Assembly: GCA_000469685.2 (NCBI GenBank)
Contig: LS997562.1
Coordinates: forward strand, 33,191,715 to 33,255,714
Direction of reading: 5' to 3'
DNA length: 64,000 nt
Source: Haemonchus contortus
Lineage: Eukaryota; Nematoda; Chromadorea; Rhabditida; Trichostrongylidae
Positions within the stretch are counted from its first letter, which is position 1; each line of letters opens with the position of its first letter. The notes beneath the pieces are model-generated. The model had not been told where the DNA came from. It saw only the letters and a list, made by a program, of their open reading frames with translations, and made no database searches. The translations under genes were made by a program, and so were the position numbers. Positions 47,424-58,550 of the stretch are shown one piece after another.

Positions 47424-49322
47424 ATGTTAGGGATCGTGTCTAAGCGATTCAACCGAGCGGATTTGGAGCCTCCAAGTGCAGAAACTGTGGAAACGGGAGG
47501 CAGATCTACATTGGATACGCCTAGTGTAAGCCTTGCACAGCAATTTTTTCCTGTAAATTGAAAGCTCAGACATTCGTAATCTTCATGTTAAATGATCATT
47601 TTTCAGCTACCTCCTGTCTATCAACAGTCGTCAACACGACGGTTAGTCACCTTGATTCCGGAGCGTTTTCATATTTGTGCTACCTTTTTCCTGTTTACAC
47701 TAACAGATGATTACTGAGGGAGGTGAAATGAGTGGGCGACAGAGGGGGAGGGGGAGGGAGTGGTGAAAGAAGGAACGTAGGGAGGTTTATGAACAGAAGG
47801 TCTCGTGTTAGGAGCTTGGAACCGCTTCGTTCCCCCTCCCGAAATTTGGCCTGACGTACTCACTTCCCCGACAACACTGTTCATTACTGTTCAGTGAAGG
47901 AGTTACTTACGGTCTTAAAGACAGAAATAACCGCTTGTTAGCAGCCGCCTTTTGGGACTGGACTGACTGCTGGAAAGGCTCGAATGGGGCCTTATCCTTG
48001 CTACACTTCTGAAGTGATAATTATCTTCTGGATTCATTTGTTTCAAAATAAGGATGAAGGGCAAAGTCGTTGGCGTTAGTCAATCACGTGTTGGTAACGT
48101 ACTTTGAAGGAGCGGAAGACTTGTCTGGATTATGCAAATATCAAATAAATAAGTAATGATCTGGCATTCGATCCCTGCACCATCCATGTGCGATAGTACA
48201 TCTTGCTAGAACACCCTATCCGCTCTATCCCTTCCTAAGCAATGGTTATCACTCGGTTCCCCTAGTCTTCTGCACGAAGAGACCTACCTGATCGTAATAA
48301 CAAAAAAATAACAGCCGATGCCGTCAGAGATTTTTCTTCACACTAAATGGATCCTATATCTCCTCCATTTTCCTAACTTCACTTGTGACCACAGCCCCGT
48401 AAGCACCTCGGTTCATAACAAATCACGTAAAAGGACCACTTGGAATACTCTTATTTGGCCAGACGAGCCGTTTCTTTTTTTTAAAAAGATTTCTCAAATA
48501 ATCGCATGTCCTTGAGAAGGAGCTCCATTTCATCGGCCCTTTCATACCTACATTGCTCCACTCTGTTCTCCACTTTATCTCTGCATAGTGTACATTGCAA
48601 AGGAGCGAAAACGATCCTCGCCGTTACACGCCACCTGATCCATCCAATCTTTGACTGGAATCCGTGATTTCAACAAGGGGTTACTCACAAAACTGCTGAA
48701 ACCTTGCGACTGAACAATTCAGGTTACATCCTTTCTCCGGAATGTTTTCTAGCCGTTCAGGGTACCCTAAATAGAGCTATAAAGGGCTATAAATTCACCA
48801 GGTAGCTCACTCAATTCATTCTTTGTTTCGCGAGAAACGTTGGAATTTCAATCGCTATTAGTTGAAACCCTTAATGAACCGTCAGATATTATGGCATTTT
48901 TGACCAAACAAAAGGTTACCTCGAGCCGAGCCTTTTTGCACAAGTCCCTCCTACTATACTTGGCTTGCCCTCTCCCCCACACATGTTTTCTCCCTCTCTC
49001 TCCCCTCCCCCTTCTTCCCCACGTACTCAAAGTCTGTTAATAATTAATCAATTAACTTAATATCACAAAAAGTAAAAGAAAGCAACTTTTCGATTTCAGG
49101 CTGGCTTTTGGTTCTACGCCCTATGATTTATCAAAACCTCAGAAAGATTTCTACAACAACAACACATTGGTCAACTTGAGTAAACTATTCTGTGCTGCTG
49201 TACTTCTGACCGCTTTTGTTTTGGTAATGACTCGAGGATTTTCATATTTTTCTCCTAATGAAACGAATTCTACGTCTACATCTTTATTTTTTCTATAGGC
49301 CATCAGAATTGCTTCTTTTTAG
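47424..49322 (+). CDS. Four-exon gene, 94-aa single-pass protein with PPVY motif
   Basis: Exons are 47424-47525, 47607-47641, 49100-49223 and 49299-49322. All junctions keep phase and have GT..AG ends. ATG 47424 follows GTGTTTTAG directly, as expected for a nematode spliced-leader acceptor. The protein starts MLGIVSKRFNRADLEPPSA and has a short PPVYQQSS stretch. Near the C-terminus is one membrane segment, LSKLFCAAVLLTAFVLAIRIASF, preceded by FYNNNTLVN. It is therefore probably a tail-anchored or single-pass protein. The PPxY motif is the kind bound by WW domains, for example of NEDD4 ligases; that role is inference. I do not recognise the family. A SINE fragment lies in the 1.46-kb third-exon-leading intron. 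Confidence 0.7.
48150..48222 (-). repeat. SINE head fragment inside an intron
   Basis: The sequence GGCATTCGATCCCTGCACC..TGCGATAGTACATCTTGC matches the inverse of the SINE promoter region. It lies in the intron 47642-49099 of the 94-aa gene. The remainder of the element is absent or very diverged. Confidence 0.55.
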
Positions 49323-49369
49323 CGGGGTTCCAGTATGACAGGTGCTTTCAAAGAGCTTGTGTTCATTGC

Positions 49370-49375
49370 AATAAA
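49370..49375 (+). terminator. Poly(A) signal AATAAA
   Basis: Canonical AATAAA 48 bases after the TAG of the 94-aa gene, supporting that this is the true 3' end of a transcription unit. Confidence 0.6.
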
Positions 49376-51287
49376 TGCTATTTACTCGTAATTTTTGATT
49401 TTTGTCCCGGAATGTTTACTTTGTTTTATGTGTTACATAATTATTCCCCACTTTCCATACTCCTGCTGACAGTTTTTTTCCGTTGGTTTCCATAGTTTCG
49501 TGTTTTTCATAGTCGCTTTTTTGAAAAAGAGGGTCTCTTACTAAACGAGTGCTATAGAGCGAAAGGGTGCGGCTGAGAGAAGTTTGAGAAATAGAGCGCT
49601 CAAATACGAGAGCCCAGACGGCTACGCAAATTGCGGGACATAAATCCATACCCTTTCTTTTCTTTTTTTTCTAGGGAATGCTTCGTGTTCGATCCTTGCG
49701 ATACCCTTTAAGAACTGAACCACGGTATTTCTCCTGATGTTAACTTTCTAATCACGATCAGAAGCGGAATTCTCCGATTGTAATCCTCTCTTCGCACTCT
49801 TTGGCTCCAACTCCCTTTGCTCTGAGTTTGCTGTGTTGGAAATAGTTGATTGTTAGGATTTTTCATCATTTTTACGCTCTGTGAGCGATATTTCTCGGAA
49901 TCAGGACCATTATGTTCCAAGTTGGGTAGCACAGCGTCTTACTGTATTTATTAATAGTCTAGCTCAACGACGCAGGTGTGCCCAGTTCGAAGAATTGGTC
50001 CTGACATTCTCATTACATATTTCTTGTATTTGTATTGTATACCCTCGTATTTATAAATAAATCGTTATGTTTTGGAAAAAGAATGCCCATTTTACTAGAG
50101 ATGTTCAAGAAAATTTCCGCTTGAACACATATTTCCAAAAACAAATCGGACATATTTTTTTATAGAGGAATATATTATTGAATGAGAACAGTTATAAGTA
50201 TGAGTAGGTAAGTTATACTCCAACTTAAGCGATAATGCCGAGGTAAGAACCAATTTGGAAATTGTTTACAAAATTTTCTATTCTCTTTTTGTGGTCAGCA
50301 TCCGATTTGGAATTAGTTTAGATTTGAGAAGGTGTTCAAACATCTGGTCTCTGGACCATACAATGCCCTCAATCGAAATTTCCTAGTCTCCTTGAGCGAA
50401 TTCCGCAAATTCGAGATTTCTCTAACATATTCCATTTTACAGGTTTGTCGTCGTATTGGCAAACTTGATACTGGTTGCACATTGCCGAGTTCTTCGGGGT
50501 TGACTTGGGGAGAGGGGATCTTGATGTGTTGATATTTGACTAGCTGTGGAGATGGATAACGTCACAATTCAAATGGAGTGGAGTAGATGGCCGTCACAGC
50601 ATTAGAAAGAAGCTCAGCGATCTTTTCACATGCCATGAATCACATACTTGAATGGGAGTTGAGTTGGCTTGAGCAGGATCTAATGCCGCGGAATATTCAA
50701 GCAGACTCCATTAGATTCATCCATTGCGTCACCTTTAATAGCTTGGGTGATTCAGGTTTCCCTCGACTATGCACCGAAAGAAGGCCGGCCCCTTTATCCG
50801 AGTGTTCACTCCTGAGTTTCTATTTTTACTTTTCTTGAACTCAAATTATCTGGGTGATGTCATAGTGACGGGATGTACTGTACACTACAACACTGAATTA
50901 TTTAACTACACAAAGTCAAGTACTTGAATATTCTATGAGGAGACCGGATAAGCCATGCATCTTATCGCGCATGAAAGATGCGCCAATCATGGGAAGACCA
51001 TTACGGTTTTTCTGTGCTGCTACCTCTATGCTGGTCTTATCTCCTCACCTCGACATCCTCCTGTTCTGTGCCCTCCTAAGAATTTGTATTCAGAGTTACA
51101 CCGATTTAATGACCCCGTCCGGCTTTGACTCTGGGTAGATAGAATCCGCCCAAATTTCCTGGTTTTACAAAATCGGAATTTATGACGCTGGTGGATTAGG
51201 ACCCTATTAGCTGCATTGAGAATGTGGTTCCTCCTGAATAGACGTCACCTCTAATCCCTCAGTTACAACTGGAGGCAATACCGATAG
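49376..51287. other. Intergenic, no supported gene
   Basis: Short open frames only (for example 50332-50532 and 50587-50838), without recognisable content or splice context. A second AATAAA lies near 50056. Confidence 0.5.
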
Positions 51288-51289
51288 TA

Positions 51290-52180
51290 TTAGGTTGATG
51301 CATAATTATTGCGGATTTTTTCGCGGCTTTTTTTCTCTCAATAGAATTTGAGTATTGAGTTCGGGTTTTTTCTAGAAATGATCTACTTGATTTTCTCTAC
51401 AAGAATATAGTCAAAACATCATCCCCATATTCGCAAAATTTGGCTTAATTACTTCGATAAAAATTGGAAGGTGGCACAGTCATTCCGCGATCTCAGTAAC
51501 TTTTCGTTCATTAGGTGATCTAGTGAAAGTACGCATGATTTCCTGGCGGTCAAACACGATTATTTTGGTGTTTTCTATTTCCCCTGCATTTTACCTGCCC
51601 CTATATATTAGGTTTATGCATAATTATTGCGGATTTTTTTTCCAGCAAATTTTACTTTTTATGAAATACTAAGCAAAGACATATTCAAATAATTACTCCG
51701 GAACTTATTTACCATCTACGTCAAGCACTGCTTCCCATTGATTTGTTAGTCGGATCCCAAAAGCGAAGAAGTTTTGATCCTTACGGGCGATCCACGCCTT
51801 GACATCGGCCATCAAGTCATCCAAATCGACGTAACTTCTACTCTCTAGTCATTTTTTCGATGAACAGTTGACGAGATAATCCATAAAAGTTTCTGCTGGT
51901 GAATATGGCAGATTCAGGGGCAGATTCCATTTCTTGGTTGGCTCTGGCTGATTGTTCGATCGCCGAAAAGTCACTGAGATCGCGGAATAACTGTGCCACC
52001 TTCCAATCTTTATCGAAGTAATTAAGCCAAATTTTGCGAATATGGGGATGGTGTTTTGACTAAATTCTTGTAGAGAAAATCAAGTAGATCATTTCTAGAA
52101 AAAACCCGAACTCAATACTCAAATTCTATCGGGAGAAAAAAGGCCGCGAAAAAATCCGCAATAATTATGCATCAACCTAA
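51290..52180. mobile_element. Foldback composed of mariner ends, 891 bp
   Basis: The ends read TTAGGTTGATGCATAATTAT and are flanked by TA (51288-51289, 52181-52182). The inverted similarity continues inward for roughly 210 bases on each side (51290-about 51505 and about 51965-52180), far more than a normal mariner end. A further mariner end, TTAGGTTTATGCATAATTAT, starts at 51608 behind its own TA. Reading from 52180 to 51608 gives an internally deleted mariner on the minus strand. The outer left arm is an extra inverted copy of its 5' part. Confidence 0.88.
51700..51832 (-). pseudogene. C-terminal remnant of a mariner transposase
   Basis: On the minus strand the reading DVKAWIARKDQNFFAFGIRL followed by TNQWEAVLDVDG matches the mariner C-terminus, where a helix is followed by FF..GI..L..RW..VI...G. 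The N-terminal part survives nearer 52000 as WLNYFDKDWKVAQLF. The catalytic middle is deleted. Confidence 0.75.
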
Positions 52181-52182
52181 TA

Positions 52183-52619
52183 ACTAGTATTGTCTCACTA
52201 TTGAAAATGCGGCTAAAGGCTAAAGATTGAGGGGTTCGGATCGCTGATGTATGACCTGTGGATTTCATCCTTTCCCAACTATTGGCTATTCTTTGGCCTG
52301 TATGTGATCTCTAGTCTGGTTCAGCAGTTAAAAGCGGAAACTAAAAAAGATTCTAAAGAAAATAGCGGAAAAATTGAGGCAAATTTTTCAGAAACCATGC
52401 AAAAATGCTCAGTTTAGCTACACTCCTGGAGAAACAACGCTATAAAGAAGTAGTTTGAGCAAAGTACTCGTTACGAACTTGTGGGTAAAGTCTTGAAATC
52501 GTCGCAGCAATTCATGTTTCCCAAGAGCCATTTCTTCTCTTGGAATGCCAATTTTCAGCTATTCAAATGTTAGTCCCATAAATGGACATCTGAACTGAAC
52601 TACTAATACCTCTAAGCAA
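52183..52619. other. No feature recognised
   Basis: Spacer between two repeats, with no coding or repeat signal that I could support. Confidence 0.5.
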
Positions 52620-52912
52620 AGGTTGTGAAGTGTCGAAGGTGTACAATCACACACACACTCATATGGTCCAAGGATCTAACGATCCGGAAATCCAAGGTCG
52701 AATCCGTGTAGGCCAGCCACTGTTTCGCCCCCAGAGTCGGTTAAGAATAAAAGCACTGATTTGTACATCAGCTGGCCACCAAGTCGCTGTATAGGCCCCA
52801 TAGCATACAATACGCCACTGCGATTCTGATGGGAGTCGAATGCATGGGAGCACACCTCAGGCGGGATTGATCAGCACCAAAAGACTTCATTTATTATCCT
52901 TTACATTGATGT
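52620..52912 (+). repeat. SINE, diverged full-length copy
   Basis: It has the B-box-like GGTCGAATCC, then GATTTGTACATCAGCTGGCC, GCTGTATAGGCCCCATA and TGGGAGTCGAATGCATGGG, all in family order. The 3' part reads GGGATTGATCAGCACC and ends in an ATTTATTATCC tail. Plus orientation. Confidence 0.8.
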
Positions 52913-53270
52913 TCTTTATTCTAGGGTATCGAAGTGAGAAATGATCTCTCAACATTTTTGATTCCTTGGAAGATTTTCAAGAAGACCTTAGCTACGACGA
53001 ACGAAACCTTAGCACTCACATAAAAGGGAATCTCAAGGAAAATCATTTTTCAAAACCAACAGAGCAGCCAGAGGACAAAGTACAAATTAGTTTTTGTCAT
53101 GAAGAATCCCTACGAGAAGCCATTTGCATGACTCGGCAAAGCAGACTGGTGCTATTCTTGACAAATTTCTGTTGTCACGCATGGAAGCAATTTTGAAAAG
53201 ATGGCAAATAGTTAGTTCAGTATTTGTCTAGTACTAACGCCATCAATGGAAGCTGTGAAGAGTCAATATA

Positions 53271-54531
53271 TTAGGTTGAGTCATAAGTCCTCGGACAAAT
53301 TGGCAATGATAATATTTATCTTACAATTTTTAAACGACAGTAGCGAATCATTTGAAATATGCCCCATTGGCATCGATGGTCTTCTGCCAATGCTTGGGCA
53401 GATCGCAAATGCCCTTGCTTCAGAACGCTGGGAGCTGGCCCTTGGAGAACTGCTCCAGTGCCATTTTGATGTCGTCGCGGGTTTGAAAGTCCTGACCATC
53501 CAAATGACGTTGAAGATGTGGAAAAAGGTGGTGATCCGAGGGATCCAAGTCTGAGGAACATGGTTGATGTGGTAAACTTGTCCTGCCGAAATTCGTCGGT
53601 TCAGTTTTGGTCGTTCTTGCAATGTGTGGGCTAGCGTTGTCGTGCTGGAAGTGAACTTTGTGCTGCTGTGGACGTGTAGCTTCGGGATTCGCCTTCAAAT
53701 TCCTTAGTTGCGTAATGTAGACGTGTGCGGTCACTGTGCATCCTTCGTCTAGCAGCTCCCATTATTCGACATGGAGAGCGCTCCACCAGAATCAGAGCAT
53801 ACCTCCTTGGCGTGTACGTTGGGTTTGGGGGAGCCTTCTGCATCCGCACCTTTGCCAATCCATTGAGCACGCCGGTGAACGTTAGAGTAGAGGTTCGACT
53901 TCGCACCCCTGGTGACTAGGTACTCGAGCCACGTGTGGTGCCCTTGAGCGTGAGGAGAGAAAGTGCAACGTCGTCGCGGCGGTCTATGTCATACTGCTTC
54001 AAAGCATGTGGCATCTATGGACCGAGCTTTCGCACCTTGTCGATTGACTTCAATTCACTCAGAACTGTGGACTGACTCCCCAAGGGTAACTGCCAGTTCA
54101 CAAGTAGTTTGATACGGATCGGCTTCCACCTGGCTCCGCAGCACCTTCAAATCCAACTTCACTGAGCGTCCCGGACGGTCTTCATTTTCGACGGAATAGT
54201 CGCCCGATGCGAACTTCTGGTGCCACTTGTAAATTGTACACGTCCTGCTTGTGAACGTCCTTCATACCTCTATCGATTACCGCGGGTTCATGGCCAGATA
54301 AAAAAATTAATATGATGGTGTTGCGGATGTGGAGTTGCGACGGCTTGAAATCATGAGGCACAGTTGCTGGAAAGAAAACAGTTAAGTGGCTTTTCCAGCA
54401 TGCGTTTGAAAGAGCTTTCCATACTCTATCTAACAATGCCTCACACGTTCATTTTCGTCACCTCTTTCAAGAGTTATGATCGCTAGAAGTCATCACTATC
54501 ATTTTGTCCGAGGACTTATGACTCAACCTAA
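53271..54531 (-). mobile_element. Mariner-family DNA transposon, defective, 1,261 bp
   Basis: Perfect inverted ends of about 29 bp begin TTAGGTTGAGTCATAAGTCC. TA duplications lie at 53269-53270 and 54532-54533. The transposase is on the minus strand. The ends differ from those of the element at 6565 and of the foldback at 51290 beyond the first eight bases, so this is a third mariner lineage in the window. Confidence 0.95.
53281..54256 (-). pseudogene. Mariner transposase pseudogene
   Basis: Read on the minus strand in three frames. The helix-turn-helix part is at about 54220-54060 (FASGDYSVENEDRPG, TTCELAVTLGESV). A linker near 53870 reads PKPNVHAKEV. The second catalytic Asp is in HFQHDNASPHIA (about 53640) and the third in LDPSDHHLFPHLQRHLDG (about 53540). 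The first Asp region is too decayed to read. Several frameshifts and stops make it inactive. Confidence 0.9.
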
Positions 54532-54661
54532 TAGCTTCAGGAATCTCAGTCATCCTGCTGAAATCAAGATAATTAAGGAAAGAAGAAAAAGGAAATTGGC
54601 GATTTCCACTTACATTAGTTTGGTACAACATAGAATAATTATTTAACATCATTTTTGTTTC

Positions 54662-54972
54662 AAGGGGCGAAAGTGGTGTTGTGACAAGTGGCGCACTATC
54701 TCCCATGCATGGTCACGTGTCAATCCCGGGATCAATATCCGCTTGGACCACCTAAGCCTTCCACCCCCTGAGGTAATTTAATTGGTACCAAACTTGTCTG
54801 GGAGGATAAATGCGCTGACTCGAACGTCGGCAGGCCATCGTAAGCCGTTGTATGGGCCACATACGCATCCAATGCGTCACTACGATTCTGAATGGAAGTC
54901 GAATGCAGGGTGCATCAGTCAGACGGAATTGATCATCGCCGAAGGCTTTCTCCTATATTCTTTTTTTTTATT
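54662..54972 (+). repeat. SINE, full-length copy beside a mariner
   Basis: The head GTGGTGTTGTGACAAGTGGC, B-box-like GTGTCAATCCC, core AATTGGTACCAAACTTGTCTG and CCACATACGCATCCAATGCG, and 3' part GACGGAATTGATCATCGCC are all present, with a short T-rich tail. One of the best-preserved copies and a good family reference. Confidence 0.88.
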
Positions 54973-55302
54973 TAAATAATGGTGCGCAACCAATCTATTG
55001 AGCATCATAGAGGCAAATTCTGGACCAAAAATGAAAAACAGTCTATTTGTAGGGTCTAGAGGAACAAGTAATACTAGAATTTGTTGGGTACTCATCCTCC
55101 TTGAATGACTGCTTACAGTATTACAGTATTTATGTATTTGGCCTAGAATGCCTCTTTATCAGAATAGCGCTAGGCCTAGCTATCATAGGTACCCTGCAGG
55201 TGACGAATCCAGTAATTGCCTAAAGATGCTGTATAATGCAAAGGATCTATGAATGCGATGCATGGAAATCTGATTTATAGCATCAAGCTCTAAAAACATA
55301 CG
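54973..55302. other. No feature recognised
   Basis: AT-rich spacer with no open frame or repeat that I could support. Confidence 0.5.
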
Positions 55303-55383
55303 GGAATGAAATGAATTAGGACAAAAAATCCAATAAATATTAGGAATGAAATGAATTAGGACAAAAAAATCCAATAAATATTA
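55303..55383 (+). repeat. Two-unit tandem repeat, about 40-bp period
   Basis: The unit starting GGAATGAAATGAATTAGGAC occurs at 55303 and again at 55343. It is identical except for one extra A in a homopolymer, so the duplication is recent. Confidence 0.95.
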
Positions 55384-55547
55384 TATTTTTATGTTATTCA
55401 TTTGTCATCACACGGAAGGATTGGTCATTGTTGTAAAACATTAGTACAGAACCATATCGGGGTTCTGAAAGTGTAGGACTGATCAAAACTACCCTGGCAT
55501 AGGTATAAGATGCAAAAGGTAGAATCTCCAGCGTCGATCGACATCAC

Positions 55548-55797
55548 TTCGTGATGCGCCACGAATTTGACTTCCCTACAGCATCGTAGTGGCGTATTGA
55601 ATGCGTATGTGGCCTATATGTTGACTTGCCGATGTGCATTTCAGTGCTCTTACCCACCCAGATGGGTCCGGTACCATCTAACCGATCCCGGAGGCATGGA
55701 AAGCTGGATTGCCTGAGTGGAAACAGATCCGGAATTAGATTCGTGGACCACTCGTGGTTTGTGGTAGTAAGCCTCTTCTCACTACACCACCTTGCAT
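55548..55797 (-). repeat. SINE copy
   Basis: Minus orientation. The head on the minus strand reads GGTGGTGTAGTGAGAAG; the core has TAGATGGTACCGGACCCATC and the distal part CACTACGATGCTGTAGGG. The B-box-like part is GAATCTAATTCCGG, degraded. Confidence 0.82.
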
Positions 55798-55831
55798 CAA
55801 ACAAATAATGGTATTTAGATAATAAAAGAAC

Positions 55832-56227
55832 TTGGCACTATTTACCCTTTACTGCCCCACTTTGTCGAGAATGAGCTGGATTTCTATCGAATTCTTTTCA
55901 AGAATATAAAACCGACTAGAAACTTGCCTAGAGGGGTAACTGGACTCATAGAACACGAATTTCGCATCCATTCGTCATGAAAACTTCTTACTTCATACTT
56001 AGGGGCAAGTCTTCAGCATGATTGGTGACACAGCTCCATTTGGCGCCGGCGCCTATGGCGCGAGCGCTAGGCATCTTTATGGCGAGCGGATGCAATAGTC
56101 GTGTTCTACGGGTTAAATTACCCCTCTAGGCAACTTTCTAGTCGGTTTCATCTTCTTGAAAAAAAAATTCGATAGAAATCCAGCCCATTCTCGACAAAGT
56201 GGGGCAGTAGAGGGTGAATAGTGCCAA
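55832..56227. mobile_element. Palindromic MITE, 396 bp
   Basis: The ends read TTGGCACTATT. The two arms of about 140 bases pair at roughly 85-90 percent by eye, including TGCCCCACTTTGTCGAGAAT and the inverse near 56190. The short centre holds a GGCGCCGGCGCC palindrome (56041-56052). No coding frame. The target duplication is not clear. Confidence 0.88.
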
Positions 56228-57361
56228 AGACTTACTTTGAAAAATGTTTGCCATTAAAGTCCAATCATTCTATCACAATTAACTATAGTCTGCGTGGAAG
56301 ATATCGTGAGATATCCGTTCCTCAAGATATTTTGCTCGACGCTTCACCGCACAGCAGTCCCTTGCCCTGTTCTCTTACTTTCCTCCCGAGTGTTCTCCCC
56401 CGTAGGCTCCCTGTTTCTATCTTCCCAATCCACTACTTAGCCTGGCTTTTCGAAGGGTCTGATGGTCAAGTATATCAACAGCTTTGTTACATTGAGTTGT
56501 CTGGAGATGTCCGTACCCGAAATGTACTTGTACATGCAATGTGTTGACTAATTAACGATGTTGTGACGCCTCATTATTCACGAGTTCTGCCAAATGTCTA
56601 ATTATTTGATAAAGAGAATAATGGAACCCACCCCATAAAATGCAAAAAAACGAGTAGAATGTTTAAAACTTCGGGAGAATTGGCATTAGCCTCTGCTCAC
56701 ACTGTCACCATAAATTTCGCGTCTTGGAGATATTGCTTGAGGGTTCCTCCCATCCAAAAACTGCGCCCATCACTCGATGGAGGGAGGTAACAGAAATCAT
56801 AGTTTTCAATCATAAATTAACTCATAGAATAGTCAGCTGACTTCATTCGTAACTTGTTGCTACATAATTACTCGTACAAGTGAAAAAAAACCTGTCTGTG
56901 GGAATCTGCGGAGGTTGCCTATGGCTGCTAACTTGTAAGATTTCCATCTAAGCATTCGCTCCTTTGGAACTTTCTTCGTTCTTTTTCATACCAAAACCTT
57001 AATTTATAAAAAAGTCACAAAAACAAGAACTTATTACGGACTAGTTCAGGGTGATACATGTTAGTTGATTTCATTTTCAAGATGATCACATCCGACAAGG
57101 TGGGACGACCACTTTCAGTGAATCCTACAGTAAAATTTCGAAAAATCTAAAGCATTTTAGAATCGATATTACTGTACTATTTGTTGCACAGCTAACATTT
57201 TGCTGTACTTGTATTTTTGTAGATCATTAAAGCAACTCAAAATTCTTCGAAGAAGGTCTTTTATTATTTTTTGGGCCATCAGTCTGCTGGGTTTATACTT
57301 ATGCTGCCTTACTAAACTCCACAAAAAACGAGTCCTTTCCAGTTTGAGTCTATCCTCCTAC
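56228..57361. other. Intergenic, no supported gene
   Basis: One 108-codon frame (56221-56547) starts inside the MITE end and has no recognisable content. Nothing else is supported. Confidence 0.5.
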
Positions 57362-57656
57362 CTCATAAAGGATTAAGGATAAAGAATAGAGGTGTCCGCC
57401 AATTAATTCCGTCCGAGGGATACGTCCACGCATTCGACTTCCATTCAAAATCGTAGTGGTGTATGGAATGCGTTGTGGCCTCTACAATGACTTGCGGCGG
57501 CCAGCCAATGTACAAGTCAGAGCTTTTATCCTCCCATATGAATTCGGTACCAATTAAATAACCCCAGAGGTATGGAAGGCTTGCTTGGCCAAGCGGATCT
57601 CGATCAGAGTTTCGAACCTTTGAAAGTGCGCCTTTTGCCACTATACCACCTCTGCC
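57362..57656 (-). repeat. SINE, full-length copy
   Basis: Minus orientation. The head is GAGGTGGTATAGTGGCAAAAG and the B-box-like part GGTTCGAAACTC. The core has TTGGTACCGAATTCATATGG and the distal part GGCCACAACGCATTCC, with a CTTTATCCTTAATCC tail at the low-coordinate end. Confidence 0.87.
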
Positions 57657-57962
57657 TGCCTCTCACCTCATACGTCCTCTATATGTCGTCCGAATAACCG
57701 AATCGCTATTCGAGCTAATCAAGTCTACAACCCAATTACCTACTTTTTACACGGATTCGTGAATGATGCTACTAAACGCAGCAGCTCGAACTTGCTCGGC
57801 ACGGGCCTCGATAGACGGACGTCGGAGCAGGCGGAGCCGACAGCGCTCACCCACCCGGCTAGCTCTAACAACTCTTCCAGTCCAAAACTGACAACGCCTC
57901 CAACAACTCTTTAGTCATTTATCTCTTCCAATATTATCCTATTTTGCTCTTTCTCACCCACT
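57657..57962. promoter_or_regulatory. CpG-rich stretch before a short ORF
   Basis: The 57770-57860 part is CG-rich in an AT-rich setting and is followed by a pyrimidine-rich stretch up to ATG 57963. It could be a promoter, but no core element is evident. Confidence 0.25.
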
Positions 57963-58105
57963 ATGACAGACAACGGACTTGAACTCGTGGGGGACAAGTA
58001 CGCTGACGGTAATTGCTTCCGTTGTGCGTCGTTTAAGGCCATTCATCGTGTTTCATGTTCTCTAGATGACTTCCTATAGATTACGTCGTGGTTGAGAACA
58101 TATGA
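57963..58105 (+). CDS. Possible two-exon mini-ORF, unassigned
   Basis: ATG 57963 opens MTDNGLELVGDKYAD to a GTAATT donor after 58008. An acceptor CCTATAG before 58080 joins in phase to YVVVENI and TGA. The product would be only 23 residues. Without splicing the frame ends after 38 codons at TAG. Codon content looks protein-like, but this is too short for a confident call. It may be the first part of a longer gene. Confidence 0.2.
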
Positions 58106-58257
58106 TGCCATCTTTGCTATCTATGAACTTCGTTCAATAACGTTCCCAGCTATCGCTTTGAAATCATTTTCTACTTACGTGAACTCCTCTCGTAGTGAAA
58201 ACTTTGTTCTAAAAAAAGAAAAAAAAACCAAAATGCGCGAAAATCCGTAAAAAATAA

Positions 58258-58550
58258 ATGAATTCTTTCGGCCTTTATCAATTCCGTCTGAAGGATGTGC
58301 CCCGTATTCGACTTCCAATCAGAATCGAAGTGACGTAATGAATGCGAATGTGGCCTATACATTGACTCGCGGTAGGCCAGGCGATGTACAAGTTTCTGCT
58401 TTGATTTTATCCTCCCAAACGAGTCTGGTAACAATTAACCGACCCCTAGGTATGAAGGCAAGAATGGCTTAGGCGAGAATCAATCCCGGACCCGAGCCCG
58501 TGACCATGCAGGCGTGATAATGCGCCACTTGCCGCTGCACCACCTACACC
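58258..58550 (-). repeat. SINE, full-length copy
   Basis: Minus orientation. The head is GTGGTGCAGCGGCAAGTGGC, followed by CGGGCTCGGGTCCGGGATTG. The core is TTGTTACCAGACTCGTTTGG and the distal part CACTTCGATTCTGATTGG, ending GACGGAATTGATAAAGGCC with an AT-rich tail. Confidence 0.87.

Noticed and set aside
58178..58210. 31-nt minus-strand segment with good acceptor and donor
   Set aside because: A lone microexon without neighbours in phase and directly beside a SINE; not enough for a gene call.
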